Positions 39,770 to 47,784 of a stretch of DNA of 58,624 nt are shown here, in pieces. Source of the stretch: Chitinophagaceae bacterium (GTDB lineage: Bacteria; Bacteroidota; Bacteroidia; Chitinophagales; Chitinophagaceae); the NCBI GenBank assembly GCA_014879565.1, contig JACSRW010000016.1, forward strand, positions 1-58,624. The letters run 5' to 3'. Within the stretch, counting starts at the first letter, position 1, and every line of letters begins with the position of its first letter. The notes beneath the pieces are model-generated. The model saw only the letters and a program-made list of their open reading frames with translations, was not told the DNA's origin and ran no database searches. A program made the position numbers and the translations under genes.

Positions 39770-42364
39770 TTATTTTTTCTTCGCAGCCTTCTTTTTTACA
39801 GCTGCTTTTTTCTTTGGTGCTGCTTTTTTCGCTGCAGGCTTTTTTGCCGCCGCTTTCTTTTGTTTGCTGAAGGCACCGGGAACTTCGGCTTCAATAAAGG
39901 TCTTTACCTGTTCCAGGCTGAATGTGGCTGCTTCCTCCGGGGTATACCGGGTATCATCTGCTTTTTTGGGAAGTCGGATAATTTTCTTGCCAAACTTGAT
40001 AATGGGACCCCAGCGGGCATTCTCCAGGGCAATTTTTTCATCCGCCCAGCGCTGAATGTAGCGGTTCGCTTCTTTTTTTATTTTGGCATCAATGAGTTCA
40101 TCCATTTCCGCCTGGCTGAGTTTTGCGAAATTGTAACGTTTGGGCACATTAATAAACATGCCGTCCCATTTAATATAGGGACCAAAACGCCCGCTGCCTT
40201 TTGTAATGGGTTTTCCATCATAGGTGCCTACGGGCGCATCGGCTTTTTGTTTTTCCTTAATATAACCAATAGCCTTTTCCAGGTTCACTGTGGCCAGGTC
40301 GGTGCCCCGCGGTACGGAAACAAAATCATCTCCCCATTTTACATAGGGACCGAAACGGCCTACTCCGACGGATACATCTTTCCCTTCGTATTGCCCCATT
40401 GTACCCTGGGCCCCGAAAAGATTCATGGCTTCTTCAAATGTGATGGTTTCAATGCTCTGCCCGGTGGGGATTTTGGCAAAACGGGGTTTCTCCTCGTCAT
40501 TGGCTTCGCCGATCTGAATCATCGCCCCGTAACGGCCCATACGCGCCACCACCGGTTTACCGCTGTCAGGATCGGTGCCCAGCACTCTTTCCCCTTTGAT
40601 CCGCTCGGCAGTTTCAATGGTTTTTTCCACATCCTTTTTGAAAGGATCGTAAAAATCATTGATCATTTTATTCCACTTCATCTTGCCTTCCGCCACTTCG
40701 TCAAATTCTTCTTCAATCCGGGCGGTGAAGCTGTAGTCCATGATATCATCAAAGTACTGAATCAGGAAGTCGGTTACCACCAGTCCCAGGTCGGAGGGAA
40801 AAAGTTTTGATTTTTCCGCGCCGGTATTCTCCTGCTCCATCAGTTTGCTGACGGCATCTTTTTTCAGGAGAAATACCCGGTAATCCCGGCGGGTACCTTC
40901 TTTATCTCTTTTCTCTACATACCCCCTTTTCAGGATGGTGGAGATGGTGGGCGCATACGTGGAAGGACGACCGATACCGAGTTCTTCCAGTTTCTTTACC
41001 AGAGAGGCTTCCGAATAACGGGGTTGCGGGCGGCTGAAACGTTCTGTGGCGCGCATTTCTTTCAGGGGCAGCACCTGTCCGACAGCCAGCGGCGGCAGCA
41101 TGCCTTCATTGGCGTCTTCTTCCAGTTCATCTTCATCCTTGTCTTCGCGGTATACTTTCAGGAAGCCGTCAAATTTCAATACTTCGCCGGCGGCTGTTAA
41201 TTCTTCCTTGTTGGTGGAAATTTCAATTTTCGCGGTTGTTTTTTCCAGTTCAGCATCGGCCATCTGACAGGCCATCGTACGCTTCCAGATCAGTTCGTAG
41301 AGTCGTTGCCATTCCGGTTCCTTCACCATGGTATTGCTCATATAGGTGGGACGGATCGCTTCGTGGGCTTCCTGGGCACTTTCGTTTTTATTCCTGTATT
41401 TCCGGAACTGATGATACTCCTCCCCATACATGCTTTTAACATTCTGTGTGATATCGCCAAGCGCGGTATTGCTCAGGTTTACACTGTCGGTACGCATATA
41501 AGTGATATATCCGTTTTCGTACAGTTTCTGCGCAATCAGCATGGTGCGGGAAACACCATAACCCAGTTTGCGGGAGGCTTCCTGCTGCAGGGTGGAGGTG
41601 GTAAAAGGCGGGGCGGGGGAACGTTTGCCGGGTCTGACCTGGATATCGGTAACCTTGTATTTTGCTCCTTTACATCCGTTGAGAAATGCTTCCGCGTCAG
41701 CTGAAGTACTTTGTTTTTTGCCCTCAGCGGTAAAGGTGACATTTTTGCCGGTTACGTCATCTGCTGTAAAGGAGGCTTCGATTTTAAAATTGCTGACCGG
41801 AACAAAGGCATTGATTTCCCTTTCCCGCTCTGCAATCAGCCTTACGGCCACACTCTGCACCCGCCCTGCACTCAGGTTGTTTTTCATGCTCATTTTACGC
41901 CAGAGTACAGGAGAGAGCTCAAATCCTACAATGCGGTCCAGAACCCGGCGGGCCTGCTGGGCCATTACCAGGTTCATATCCAGTTTGCGGGGATTTTCCA
42001 CAGCTGCCTGGATGGCTGGTTTGGTTATTTCATGAAAAACAATCCGTTTGGTGGTTTTGGGATTCAGTCCCAGTACCTCACATAAATGCCAGCTGATAGC
42101 CTCTCCTTCACGGTCCTCATCCGTTGCCAGCCATACTTCTTCCGATTTTTTGGCGAGTGATTTCAGTTCGTTCACCACCTTTTCCTTATCAGCGGGTATA
42201 ATATAACTGGGTTCAAAGTTCTTTTCCATATTGATCCCCATCCCGGCCTTTTCCAGGTCGCGGATATGACCAAAACAACTTTTTACCTGGAAATCTTTGC
42301 CAAGGATCTTCTCTATCGTTTTAGCTTTCGCAGGGCTCTCAACTATCAGTAAATTTTTCGCCAT
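39770..42364 (-). CDS. topA: DNA topoisomerase I
   Basis: 864 residues. The Toprim domain opens the protein (LLIVESPAKAKTIEKILG, then ATDEDREGEAISWHL). The active-site tyrosine is in YITYMRTDSVNLS, and TSTLQQEASRKLGYG is the family motif before it. From about residue 600 there are repeated topoisomerase C-terminal domains (MGRYGAMIQIGE, VGRFGPYVKWGDDF, SGRFGPYIKWDGMF), without zinc-finger cysteines. The last 35 residues are a lysine/alanine-rich tail, as in many Bacteroidota and actinobacterial enzymes. It relaxes negative supercoils and is essential. A strong terminator follows. Confidence 0.96.
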   Translation of the reverse strand: MAKNLLIVESPAKAKTIEKILGKDFQVKSCFGHIRDLEKAGMGINMEKNFEPSYIIPADKEKVVNELKSLAKKSEEVWLATDEDREGEAISWHLCEVLGLNPKTTKRIVFHEITKPAIQAAVENPRKLDMNLVMAQQARRVLDRIVGFELSPVLWRKMSMKNNLSAGRVQSVAVRLIAEREREINAFVPVSNFKIEASFTADDVTGKNVTFTAEGKKQSTSADAEAFLNGCKGAKYKVTDIQVRPGKRSPAPPFTTSTLQQEASRKLGYGVSRTMLIAQKLYENGYITYMRTDSVNLSNTALGDITQNVKSMYGEEYHQFRKYRNKNESAQEAHEAIRPTYMSNTMVKEPEWQRLYELIWKRTMACQMADAELEKTTAKIEISTNKEELTAAGEVLKFDGFLKVYREDKDEDELEEDANEGMLPPLAVGQVLPLKEMRATERFSRPQPRYSEASLVKKLEELGIGRPSTYAPTISTILKRGYVEKRDKEGTRRDYRVFLLKKDAVSKLMEQENTGAEKSKLFPSDLGLVVTDFLIQYFDDIMDYSFTARIEEEFDEVAEGKMKWNKMINDFYDPFKKDVEKTIETAERIKGERVLGTDPDSGKPVVARMGRYGAMIQIGEANDEEKPRFAKIPTGQSIETITFEEAMNLFGAQGTMGQYEGKDVSVGVGRFGPYVKWGDDFVSVPRGTDLATVNLEKAIGYIKEKQKADAPVGTYDGKPITKGSGRFGPYIKWDGMFINVPKRYNFAKLSQAEMDELIDAKIKKEANRYIQRWADEKIALENARWGPIIKFGKKIIRLPKKADDTRYTPEEAATFSLEQVKTFIEAEVPGAFSKQKKAAAKKPAAKKAAPKKKAAVKKKAAKKK

Positions 42365-42420
42365 GATGGATACTGTCTTTTATCAGTCTTACCGGCCTGT
42401 ATAGCAGTTTTTTGATATGT

Positions 42421-42439
42421 AAAAACCGCTGTAAAGCGG
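42421..42439 (-). terminator. Weak hairpin terminator after the SGNH hydrolase gene
   Basis: On the minus strand CCGCT and AGCGG pair around TTAC, followed by five T residues. It lies between the SGNH hydrolase stop and the topA start. The stem is only five base pairs. Confidence 0.4.
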
Positions 42440-42542
42440 CCGCAAGTTAGGACAAGGATAATAAATTTTTCCGGAAACATTTTTTTCACCGCTCCCGGCC
42501 CCCTTGTATATAAGGGAATGAGCTTTTTTAAAATCCTGAGCG

Positions 42543-43142
42543 TCAAAGCAATTGAGCTTCCCAAAGCACCAGTATACGCGAAGCCCAGCGTTGGTATTCT
42601 TTCGCGGAGGGATGTAATCCGTCTGATGCCAGCAGGGCAGAATCGTTTGCGGCTTCCCGGGTAAAATCTGTTATATATAAATAAGGTATACCGGCCACCT
42701 CTGTTATCTGCCGGTTCGTCCTATTAAAGGCATCAATTTCAGTCCTGATTTTATTCCTGTCAGCATTAGCTGCAAATGGGGTAACCCCCCAGTCGGGAAT
42801 AGAAAGCACCAGCACCCTTTCTTTTTTCCCGCCGGCAAAACGGAGGGCCTGGTGAAGTAAATGTTCAAAATCTTTACGGTATTCATCTTCACTCCGGCCC
42901 CGGTACTGATTATTCACACCAATCAGCAAACTGACAAAATCATAATCAGGCAGGAAAAGATGCCGGTCAATACCATTCTGCAATTCGTCAGTTGTCCAGC
43001 CGGTTTTTGCCAGGATCTCCGGGGCGGCAAATGAGTGCCCTTTTTCACGCATCTGTCTTACCAGTTGGTTGGGAAAATTTTCCTGGAACAGCACCTGTTC
43101 CCCGATTGTATAGGAGTCACCAAGGGCGAGATAGTGGAACAT
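42543..43142 (-). CDS. SGNH/GDSL hydrolase
   Basis: 199 residues without signal peptide. Block I is ALGDSYTIGEQ with the nucleophile serine, block III is LLIGVNNQYRG with the oxyanion glycine and asparagine, and block V is SDGLHPSAKEY with the Asp-x-x-His pair. This identifies an esterase or lipase-type hydrolase of the SGNH fold; the substrate is unknown. It begins 53 bases after the alpha/beta hydrolase stop, with an octad repeat filling the gap, and probably belongs to the same transcript. Confidence 0.9.
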   Translation of the reverse strand: MFHYLALGDSYTIGEQVLFQENFPNQLVRQMREKGHSFAAPEILAKTGWTTDELQNGIDRHLFLPDYDFVSLLIGVNNQYRGRSEDEYRKDFEHLLHQALRFAGGKKERVLVLSIPDWGVTPFAANADRNKIRTEIDAFNRTNRQITEVAGIPYLYITDFTREAANDSALLASDGLHPSAKEYQRWASRILVLWEAQLL

Positions 43143-43145
43143 GAT

Positions 43146-43193
43146 GATTAGCAGATTTGCAGATTAGTAGATTAGTAGATGTGCAGCGGTGCA
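43146..43193. repeat. Octad repeat (GATTAGTA type) between two hydrolase genes
   Basis: Six eight-base units: GATTAGCA, GATTTGCA, GATTAGTA, GATTAGTA, GATGTGCA, GCGGTGCA. They fill the gap from the stop of the alpha/beta hydrolase gene to the start of the SGNH hydrolase gene. Confidence 0.8.
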
Positions 43194-43195
43194 AG

Positions 43196-44038
43196 TTAGA
43201 GAAAGTCAATAATTTTTTTGGTCACATTGTTTTCCCGGTAGATGCGGCGGTGGCCAAGACCTTCTGTGATCATAAATGAGACATTCGGATGATTGTCTTC
43301 CCGCACTTTCAGGGCATCTGCCAGGGGGGTAACAGCATCGTCTTGGTCATGAATCCATAAAACTTTTGCCCGGATATGCCGCATTGCCCGGCGGATAGAA
43401 TACCAGGCTGGACTCAGACCACCTTTACGGATAATGACTTTTTCAAATTCCGGACGGATCGCTTCGTCCAGTTTGAGAAAACGAAAGAAACTGTCAATAG
43501 CCGTCGAGGTTTCTGTAGCGGGAGCCACCAGTGCTATTTTGTACCCTTCATCATGACTGATTTCTTCCAGGGCCAGGGCAAGCGCCAGTCCCCCGAAAGA
43601 ATGGGCTAAAAAGGATTGCACAGGCCCGTATTTTTTATGAATATCCGTGATCATCTTCCGGTAAAGCGGGGCATTGATAAATTGTCCACCGCTGCGGCCA
43701 TGCCCGGGTGCATCAAAGGCCAGTACTTCGTACCCTTTTCGCATCAGGGGGCGTACATAGCGGTCAAAATTGATGGCGGATGATTCGAAACCATGGAGAA
43801 TAAGGGCCTTCCGGGGAGCAGGATGATTCCATCGCCAGCCATTTATCAGGATCCCCTCCGTTTTGAATTGAAGGGTTTCCGCTTCAGAAAAGATTTTCGG
43901 GAACTTTTTGGGTTTTCGCCGCTGCGGACTGCAAAAAAGACGAAATGCCTGTTCGGCTGCTTTCTTTTTGGAGATGGCGGAAAGAAGTTTGAATTTTGTT
44001 CTGATATAACCGATGGCCAGCCGCTGCGCGAGTTTCAT
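43196..44038 (-). CDS. Alpha/beta hydrolase
   Basis: 280 residues from the start at 44038 (MKLAQRLAIGY). A longer frame to 44080 would be translated from a heptad repeat and is not believed. Motifs: ALILHGFESSAINFDRYV with the oxyanion region, VLAFDAPGHGRSGG, the nucleophile elbow FLAHSFGGLALA, the acid in LWIHDQDDAVTP and the histidine in GLGHRRIYR. This is a cytoplasmic serine hydrolase of unknown substrate. TATTTTTG on the minus strand (44050-44043) may be its -7 promoter element, lying in the repeat. Confidence 0.88.
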   Translation of the reverse strand: MKLAQRLAIGYIRTKFKLLSAISKKKAAEQAFRLFCSPQRRKPKKFPKIFSEAETLQFKTEGILINGWRWNHPAPRKALILHGFESSAINFDRYVRPLMRKGYEVLAFDAPGHGRSGGQFINAPLYRKMITDIHKKYGPVQSFLAHSFGGLALALALEEISHDEGYKIALVAPATETSTAIDSFFRFLKLDEAIRPEFEKVIIRKGGLSPAWYSIRRAMRHIRAKVLWIHDQDDAVTPLADALKVREDNHPNVSFMITEGLGHRRIYRENNVTKKIIDFL

Positions 44039-44042
44039 GGGG

Positions 44043-44078
44043 CAAAAATAGGCAATAGGCAGGAGGCAACAGGCAAAC
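44043..44078. repeat. Heptad repeat (GGCAATA type) in a divergent promoter gap
   Basis: GGCAATA, GGCAGGA, GGCAACA, GGCAAAC run at period seven from 44051. The tract lies between the divergent genes starting at 44038 and 44103. On the minus strand it includes TTTG and TATTTTTG spaced 23 bases apart, a possible promoter. Confidence 0.75.
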
Positions 44079-44102
44079 ATAACTAATCCTCAAACATCAA
44101 AA

Positions 44103-44867
44103 ATGGATATTGTATTATTGGGTTCCGGAAATGTGGCGGCAGTGCTTGGAAGGAAGTTCAAGGCAGCGGGGCATCATATCGTGCAGATTTATTCCCGTAA
44201 TGCTAAAGCCGCATCGGAACTGGCCTATGAGTGGGATACGGAATCCACCAATTATATCAGCACCATCAACCGGCAGGCCGATATTTACCTGCTTGCCGTG
44301 AGTGATGAGGCCATTGCGGAAGTGGTACAGGATCTTCGTTTGCCGGGAAAAGTAGTGGCGCATACGGCCGCCTCTGTCAGCAAGGAGGTACTTAAAAATG
44401 TAAGTGATCATTACGGGGTATTTTATCCCCTGCAAAGCCTGCGCTCATCCATGCCGGGCCTGCCCGAGATCCCGGTATTTGTAGATGGCAGTGATGAACT
44501 GGCAAAAACCAAATTGATGACCCTGGCAGCTTCTGTATCTCCGGCCCAATCATCGCTGGCCGGAGGGGACGAACGGTTGAAACTTCATGTGGCTGCGGTA
44601 CTGGTCAGCAATTTCACCAATCATCTTTACCGGCTTGCAGATGAATATTGCCGGAAAGAGGGACTGGATTTCCGGCAATTACAGCCGTTGATTGAGGAAA
44701 CGGCCCTGCGGTTGCGGGAAATAAGTCCGGCAAAGGCCCAAACCGGTCCGGCCATACGGAATGACCAGGAAACCCTGCTCAAACATACCGACCTGCTGAA
44801 GAATTATCCCCGGTTGCAGGAAATATACCAGCTGATGACCCGGAGTATCCGGGAAAGCGGAATCTGA
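44103..44867 (+). CDS. Rossmann-fold oxidoreductase with DUF2520 domain
   Basis: 254 residues. N-terminal NAD(P) fold of the F420/ProC-like type: VLLGSGNVAAVLGRKFKAAGH and YLLAVSDEAIAEVV. The C-terminal half is the DUF2520 domain (FYPLQSLRSSMPGLPEIPVFVDG, HVAAVLVSNFTNHLYRLADEYC). The family often stands beside kdsC and maf in Bacteroidota, as here 0.8-3 kb downstream. No reaction is established. It is the first gene of a rightward run that continues to maf. Confidence 0.88.
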   Translation: MDIVLLGSGNVAAVLGRKFKAAGHHIVQIYSRNAKAASELAYEWDTESTNYISTINRQADIYLLAVSDEAIAEVVQDLRLPGKVVAHTAASVSKEVLKNVSDHYGVFYPLQSLRSSMPGLPEIPVFVDGSDELAKTKLMTLAASVSPAQSSLAGGDERLKLHVAAVLVSNFTNHLYRLADEYCRKEGLDFRQLQPLIEETALRLREISPAKAQTGPAIRNDQETLLKHTDLLKNYPRLQEIYQLMTRSIRESGI

Positions 44868-44908
44868 TTCTTTTCCCGAACAAGTAAACCGTTTAGGCGT
44901 TTTTCAGG

Positions 44909-44916
44909 TAAATTTG
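44909..44916 (+). promoter_or_regulatory. Promoter -7 element before ferredoxin
   Basis: TAAATTTG fits TAnnTTTG exactly and lies 25 bases before the start at 44941. No TTG is found at the expected upstream spacing. Confidence 0.3.
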
Positions 44917-44940
44917 CCTCCCGAAACGAAAACAGCTACG

Positions 44941-45276
44941 ATGTACACGATAAAATTCAACTTTGAACAGAAAGGACTGGAACCGGTAACGCTCAGTAAT
45001 GTGGAACCTGGGCAGTCAATCCTGGAACTGGCGCTGAAAAATGAGATAGAATTACATCACAATTGTGGCGGAGTCTGTGCCTGCACAACCTGTCACCTGT
45101 ATGTGGAAAAGGGAATGGAGTTTATAGATGAACTGTCCGATCGTGAAGAGGATTTTATTGACCGGGCGGTGAATCCCCGGCTGAATTCCCGTCTCGGCTG
45201 CCAGTCACTCCTGCTTGAGGGCAGCGGGGAAATAGAAGTCACTATTCCTGACCAGACGCAGTTTTTGGGTGAATAA
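44941..45276 (+). CDS. fdx: 2Fe-2S ferredoxin, adrenodoxin/Isc type
   Basis: 111 residues from the ATG at 44941 (MYTIKFNFEQKG). The four cluster ligands are in HNCGGVCACTTCHLYVE and RLGCQSLL, with the C-x5-C-x2-C ... C pattern of the adrenodoxin-like group that serves iron-sulphur assembly. Acidic residues DELSDREEDFID lie between. It probably supplies electrons to cluster assembly. iscX follows 67 bases later, supporting this role, although no iscS, iscU or iscA is in the window. Confidence 0.92.
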   Translation: MYTIKFNFEQKGLEPVTLSNVEPGQSILELALKNEIELHHNCGGVCACTTCHLYVEKGMEFIDELSDREEDFIDRAVNPRLNSRLGCQSLLLEGSGEIEVTIPDQTQFLGE

Positions 45277-45296
45277 TAATCGCCCGAAGCCGTTTG

Positions 45297-45331
45297 GTTC
45301 TTTGGTTCTTGGTTCTTTAATTCTTTCGTAT
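45297..45331. repeat. Short TTGGTTC-type heptad tract between fdx and iscX
   Basis: TTTGGTTCTTTGGTTCTTGG followed by TTCTTTAATTCTTT lies in the gap. It equals the right arm of the dispersed element, with no core or left arm. Confidence 0.65.
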
Positions 45332-45343
45332 TAAACAAAAAGT

Positions 45344-45583
45344 ATGCAGCATTTTGAACCCCCGATCAGCTGGAATGATCACGAAGATATAGCCCTTAAA
45401 CTCTATGAGCGTTTTGGGGATGAATTTACAGAAAGCAAGATTTACCGGATTCGTTTTACTGATCTGCTGGAATGGGTACTGGAAATTCCCGGCTTTGAAG
45501 GAAAAAGGGAAGAGAGCAATGAAGGGCACCTGGAAATGATCCAGAGTGCATGGGTGTATGAATGGAGAGATAATCAGAAGTAG
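45344..45583 (+). CDS. iscX: Iron-sulphur assembly regulator IscX
   Basis: 79 residues, of the length of the IscX family (65-80). The diagnostic stretches are WNDHEDIALKLYERFGDE and RFTDLLEWVLEIPGFEG, with the acidic surface that binds IscS and iron. It modulates cysteine desulphurase activity in proteobacteria. In this Bacteroidota window it pairs with a ferredoxin only. The start at 45344 directly precedes the conserved sequence. Confidence 0.9.
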   Translation: MQHFEPPISWNDHEDIALKLYERFGDEFTESKIYRIRFTDLLEWVLEIPGFEGKREESNEGHLEMIQSAWVYEWRDNQK

Positions 45584-45655
45584 TTGAGGGGTTGCTGCGT
45601 CCGCCGGAGCCGGTGGCGTAGGTGGGAGGAGTAGAGAAAACACTGTTCAGCAGGA

Positions 45656-45685
45656 TACTCATTATTCATTACTCATTTCTCATTT
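45656..45685. repeat. Short ATTACTC-type heptad tract upstream of kdsC
   Basis: ACTCATT, ATTCATT, ACTCATT, TCTCATT at period seven, ending at the start codon of kdsC (45687). It is the inverse of the TAATGAG unit. Confidence 0.7.
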
Positions 45686-45686
45686 T

Positions 45687-46202
45687 ATGCTACATCATTT
45701 CACTCCCATAAAAGCCTTTGTCTTTGACGTGGATGGGGTACTCACCGATGGTACGGTGCTGGTGCTGGAGAATGGATTGCAGGCCAGGCGGATGCATATA
45801 AAAGATGGTTTTGCCCTTCAGATGGCATTAAAGCATGGCTATAAGGTTAAGATTATTTCCGGCGGGCATTCTCCCCAGGTGGCCGACAGGTTGCTTAAAC
45901 TGGGTGTTACCGATGTACAGATGTCGGTGCTGGATAAAGCCGCCTTTCTGCAAAGCTGGATGCAGGAGCAGGAGCTGAAAAAAGAGGAAGTGCTGTTTAT
46001 GGGGGATGACCTGCCTGACCTGGAAGCGCTCAGTCTGGCGGGGATGCCCTGTTGCCCGGCCGATGCCGTACCGGAAGTACAGGAAGCCTGCATCTATATT
46101 TCACCCCTGAATGGCGGATTTGCCTGTGTACGGGACGTGATTGAAAAGGTACTCAGAATCAACGGTCACTGGCAGATGCATAACCACATTGCCTCCCGCT
46201 GA
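45687..46202 (+). CDS. kdsC: KdsC-type HAD phosphatase (Kdo-8-phosphate phosphatase)
   Basis: 171 residues, small cap-less HAD phosphatase. Motif I FDVDGVLTDG, motif II KIISGG, the lysine in VLDKAAFLQ, and motif III FMGDDLPDLE. Length and the residues LQMALKHGYKVKIISGGHSPQVADRL fit KdsC, which makes Kdo for lipopolysaccharide; a related sugar phosphatase cannot be excluded. It starts directly after a heptad repeat and heads a rightward group with the UbiA-type and maf genes. Confidence 0.88.
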   Translation: MLHHFTPIKAFVFDVDGVLTDGTVLVLENGLQARRMHIKDGFALQMALKHGYKVKIISGGHSPQVADRLLKLGVTDVQMSVLDKAAFLQSWMQEQELKKEEVLFMGDDLPDLEALSLAGMPCCPADAVPEVQEACIYISPLNGGFACVRDVIEKVLRINGHWQMHNHIASR

Positions 46203-46257
46203 AGCCTGACCGCTTTTACAACTCAGGTATTAGAATTATCTTTCCGAAAATTATTTC

Positions 46258-47205
46258 ATGAGATTCACAGCCGCCTTTTTCCGATTGGTACGACTGCCGA
46301 ATCTTCTCTTTATTGCCCTGACCCAGGGCTTGTTTTATTTTTGCATTCTGCTGCCCCTGGTAGAGCGCACCGGGCATTCACCCCGCCTCACTCAGCCTTA
46401 CTTATGGCTGCTGATGCTGGCCTCTGTATTCATTGCCGCAGCCGGTTATATTATCAACGATTACTTTGATATTAATATTGACGAAGTCAATAAACCCGAA
46501 AAAAATGTGGTGGATCATATCATCTCCCGGCGATGGGCTATGCTGCTCCATCTCTTACTGAGCAGTGCAGGACTGATGCTGAGTTTGTATGTATCCTGGA
46601 AATCGGGCTCCTGGTATATTGTGTTCGTAAATTTTCTTTGTATCGGGCTGCTGTTTGGCTACTCGGCCTCATTAAAAAGAAAACTGCTTTCCGGTAATGT
46701 TCTGATTTCACTGCTTACTGCCTGGGTTATCCTTGTGTTATGTTTTACAGAAACCCGGCCACTTGTTTTCGCTGATGTGCCGGCTGTTTCTATGCAGGCT
46801 GCTTCCAAAATTTTCAGGCTGGGAGTACTTTATGCAGGTTTCGCATTTATCAGTTCCCTGATCCGGGAGGCCATAAAAGATATGGAAGACAGGGAAGGGG
46901 ATGCCCGTTACGGATGCCGGACTATGCCGATAGTCTGGGGACTGAATGCCACCAAAGTTTATGTGGCCGTCTGGCTGGTAGTGCTTATTGCTGTCCTTGT
47001 TATTGTTCAGTTATATGTACTTCAGTTCCGTTGGTGGCTGCCAGCCGCATACAGTATTCTGCTGATCATTTTGCCGCTTGTTTATATATTCACCCGGCTG
47101 TTCCAGGCTGTAAAAACAGCTGATTTCAGAAAGTTGAGCCGGCTGATAAAAACCGTTATGCTGACCGGAATACTTTCTATGGTCTTTTTCTATTATTATT
47201 TATGA
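46258..47205 (+). CDS. UbiA-family prenyltransferase
   Basis: 315 residues, about eight to nine membrane segments. The two aspartate-rich substrate motifs are NDYFDINIDEVNKPEKNV near residue 64 and EAIKDMEDREGDARYGCRT near 205. Bacteroidota homologues are usually labelled geranylgeranylglycerol-phosphate geranylgeranyltransferase, but the true acceptor is unclear and may be a quinone ring or an isoprenoid lipid. It overlaps maf by four bases (ATGA), so translation is coupled. Confidence 0.88.
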   Translation: MRFTAAFFRLVRLPNLLFIALTQGLFYFCILLPLVERTGHSPRLTQPYLWLLMLASVFIAAAGYIINDYFDINIDEVNKPEKNVVDHIISRRWAMLLHLLLSSAGLMLSLYVSWKSGSWYIVFVNFLCIGLLFGYSASLKRKLLSGNVLISLLTAWVILVLCFTETRPLVFADVPAVSMQAASKIFRLGVLYAGFAFISSLIREAIKDMEDREGDARYGCRTMPIVWGLNATKVYVAVWLVVLIAVLVIVQLYVLQFRWWLPAAYSILLIILPLVYIFTRLFQAVKTADFRKLSRLIKTVMLTGILSMVFFYYYL

Positions 47206-47774
47206 CGACTCCCATAATACTCGCCTCCCAATCGCCCCGCCGCCGCCAGTTGCTCGAATGGGCGGAAATACCCTTTGAAATTATGGTCCGGGAAACAGAT
47301 GAACATTTCCCGCCCGGTCTGAGCCCGGAGGAAGTGGCGGTTTATATTGCCCGTAATAAAGCCCTGGCTGTACAAACAGAAGCCGGACCCGGTAAGATCA
47401 TCGTGGCGGCAGACACCATTGTTGTGCTCGGAGATTCCATCATTGGGAAACCGGTTCACCGCGAAGATGCCGTGAGTATCCTGCTTGCACTTTCCGGAGA
47501 AAAACACCGGGTTATCACCGGAGTGGTAATCCGGAAAGGAGAGGAGGAAAGGGCTTTTGCAGATATCACCGAAGTGGAATTCCATTCCCTGGGAGTGCAG
47601 GAAATTGAGTTTTATGTGGATAAATACAAGCCCTATGACAAAGCCGGCGCCTATGCCATCCAGGAATGGATAGGCGTAGTGGGTATAAAATCAATCAACG
47701 GTGATTTTTACAATGTCATGGGTCTGCCTGTCAGCCGGGTGGTACGGATACTCGGGGAACTGCAAGCCCATTGA
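47202..47774 (+). CDS. maf: Maf-like nucleoside triphosphate pyrophosphatase
   Basis: 190 residues. Motifs ILASQSPRRRQLLEW at the N-terminus, IIVAADTIVVLGDSIIGKPV with the catalytic aspartate, YKPYDKAGAYAIQEWIG and NVMGLPVSRV. Maf proteins hydrolyse dTTP, UTP or modified nucleotides to prevent misincorporation and are linked to septum formation. The start overlaps the stop of the UbiA gene. The gene meets DUF2851 tail to tail. Confidence 0.93.
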   Translation: MTTPIILASQSPRRRQLLEWAEIPFEIMVRETDEHFPPGLSPEEVAVYIARNKALAVQTEAGPGKIIVAADTIVVLGDSIIGKPVHREDAVSILLALSGEKHRVITGVVIRKGEEERAFADITEVEFHSLGVQEIEFYVDKYKPYDKAGAYAIQEWIGVVGIKSINGDFYNVMGLPVSRVVRILGELQAH

Positions 47775-47784
47775 TCGTTCAGTT

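Noticed and set aside
39860-40810. Rightward frame of 316 codons
   Set aside because: Antisense to topA, with no family resemblance.
42346-42564. Leftward 72-codon frame between SGNH hydrolase and topA
   Set aside because: It overlaps both neighbouring genes and a hairpin, and has no family character.
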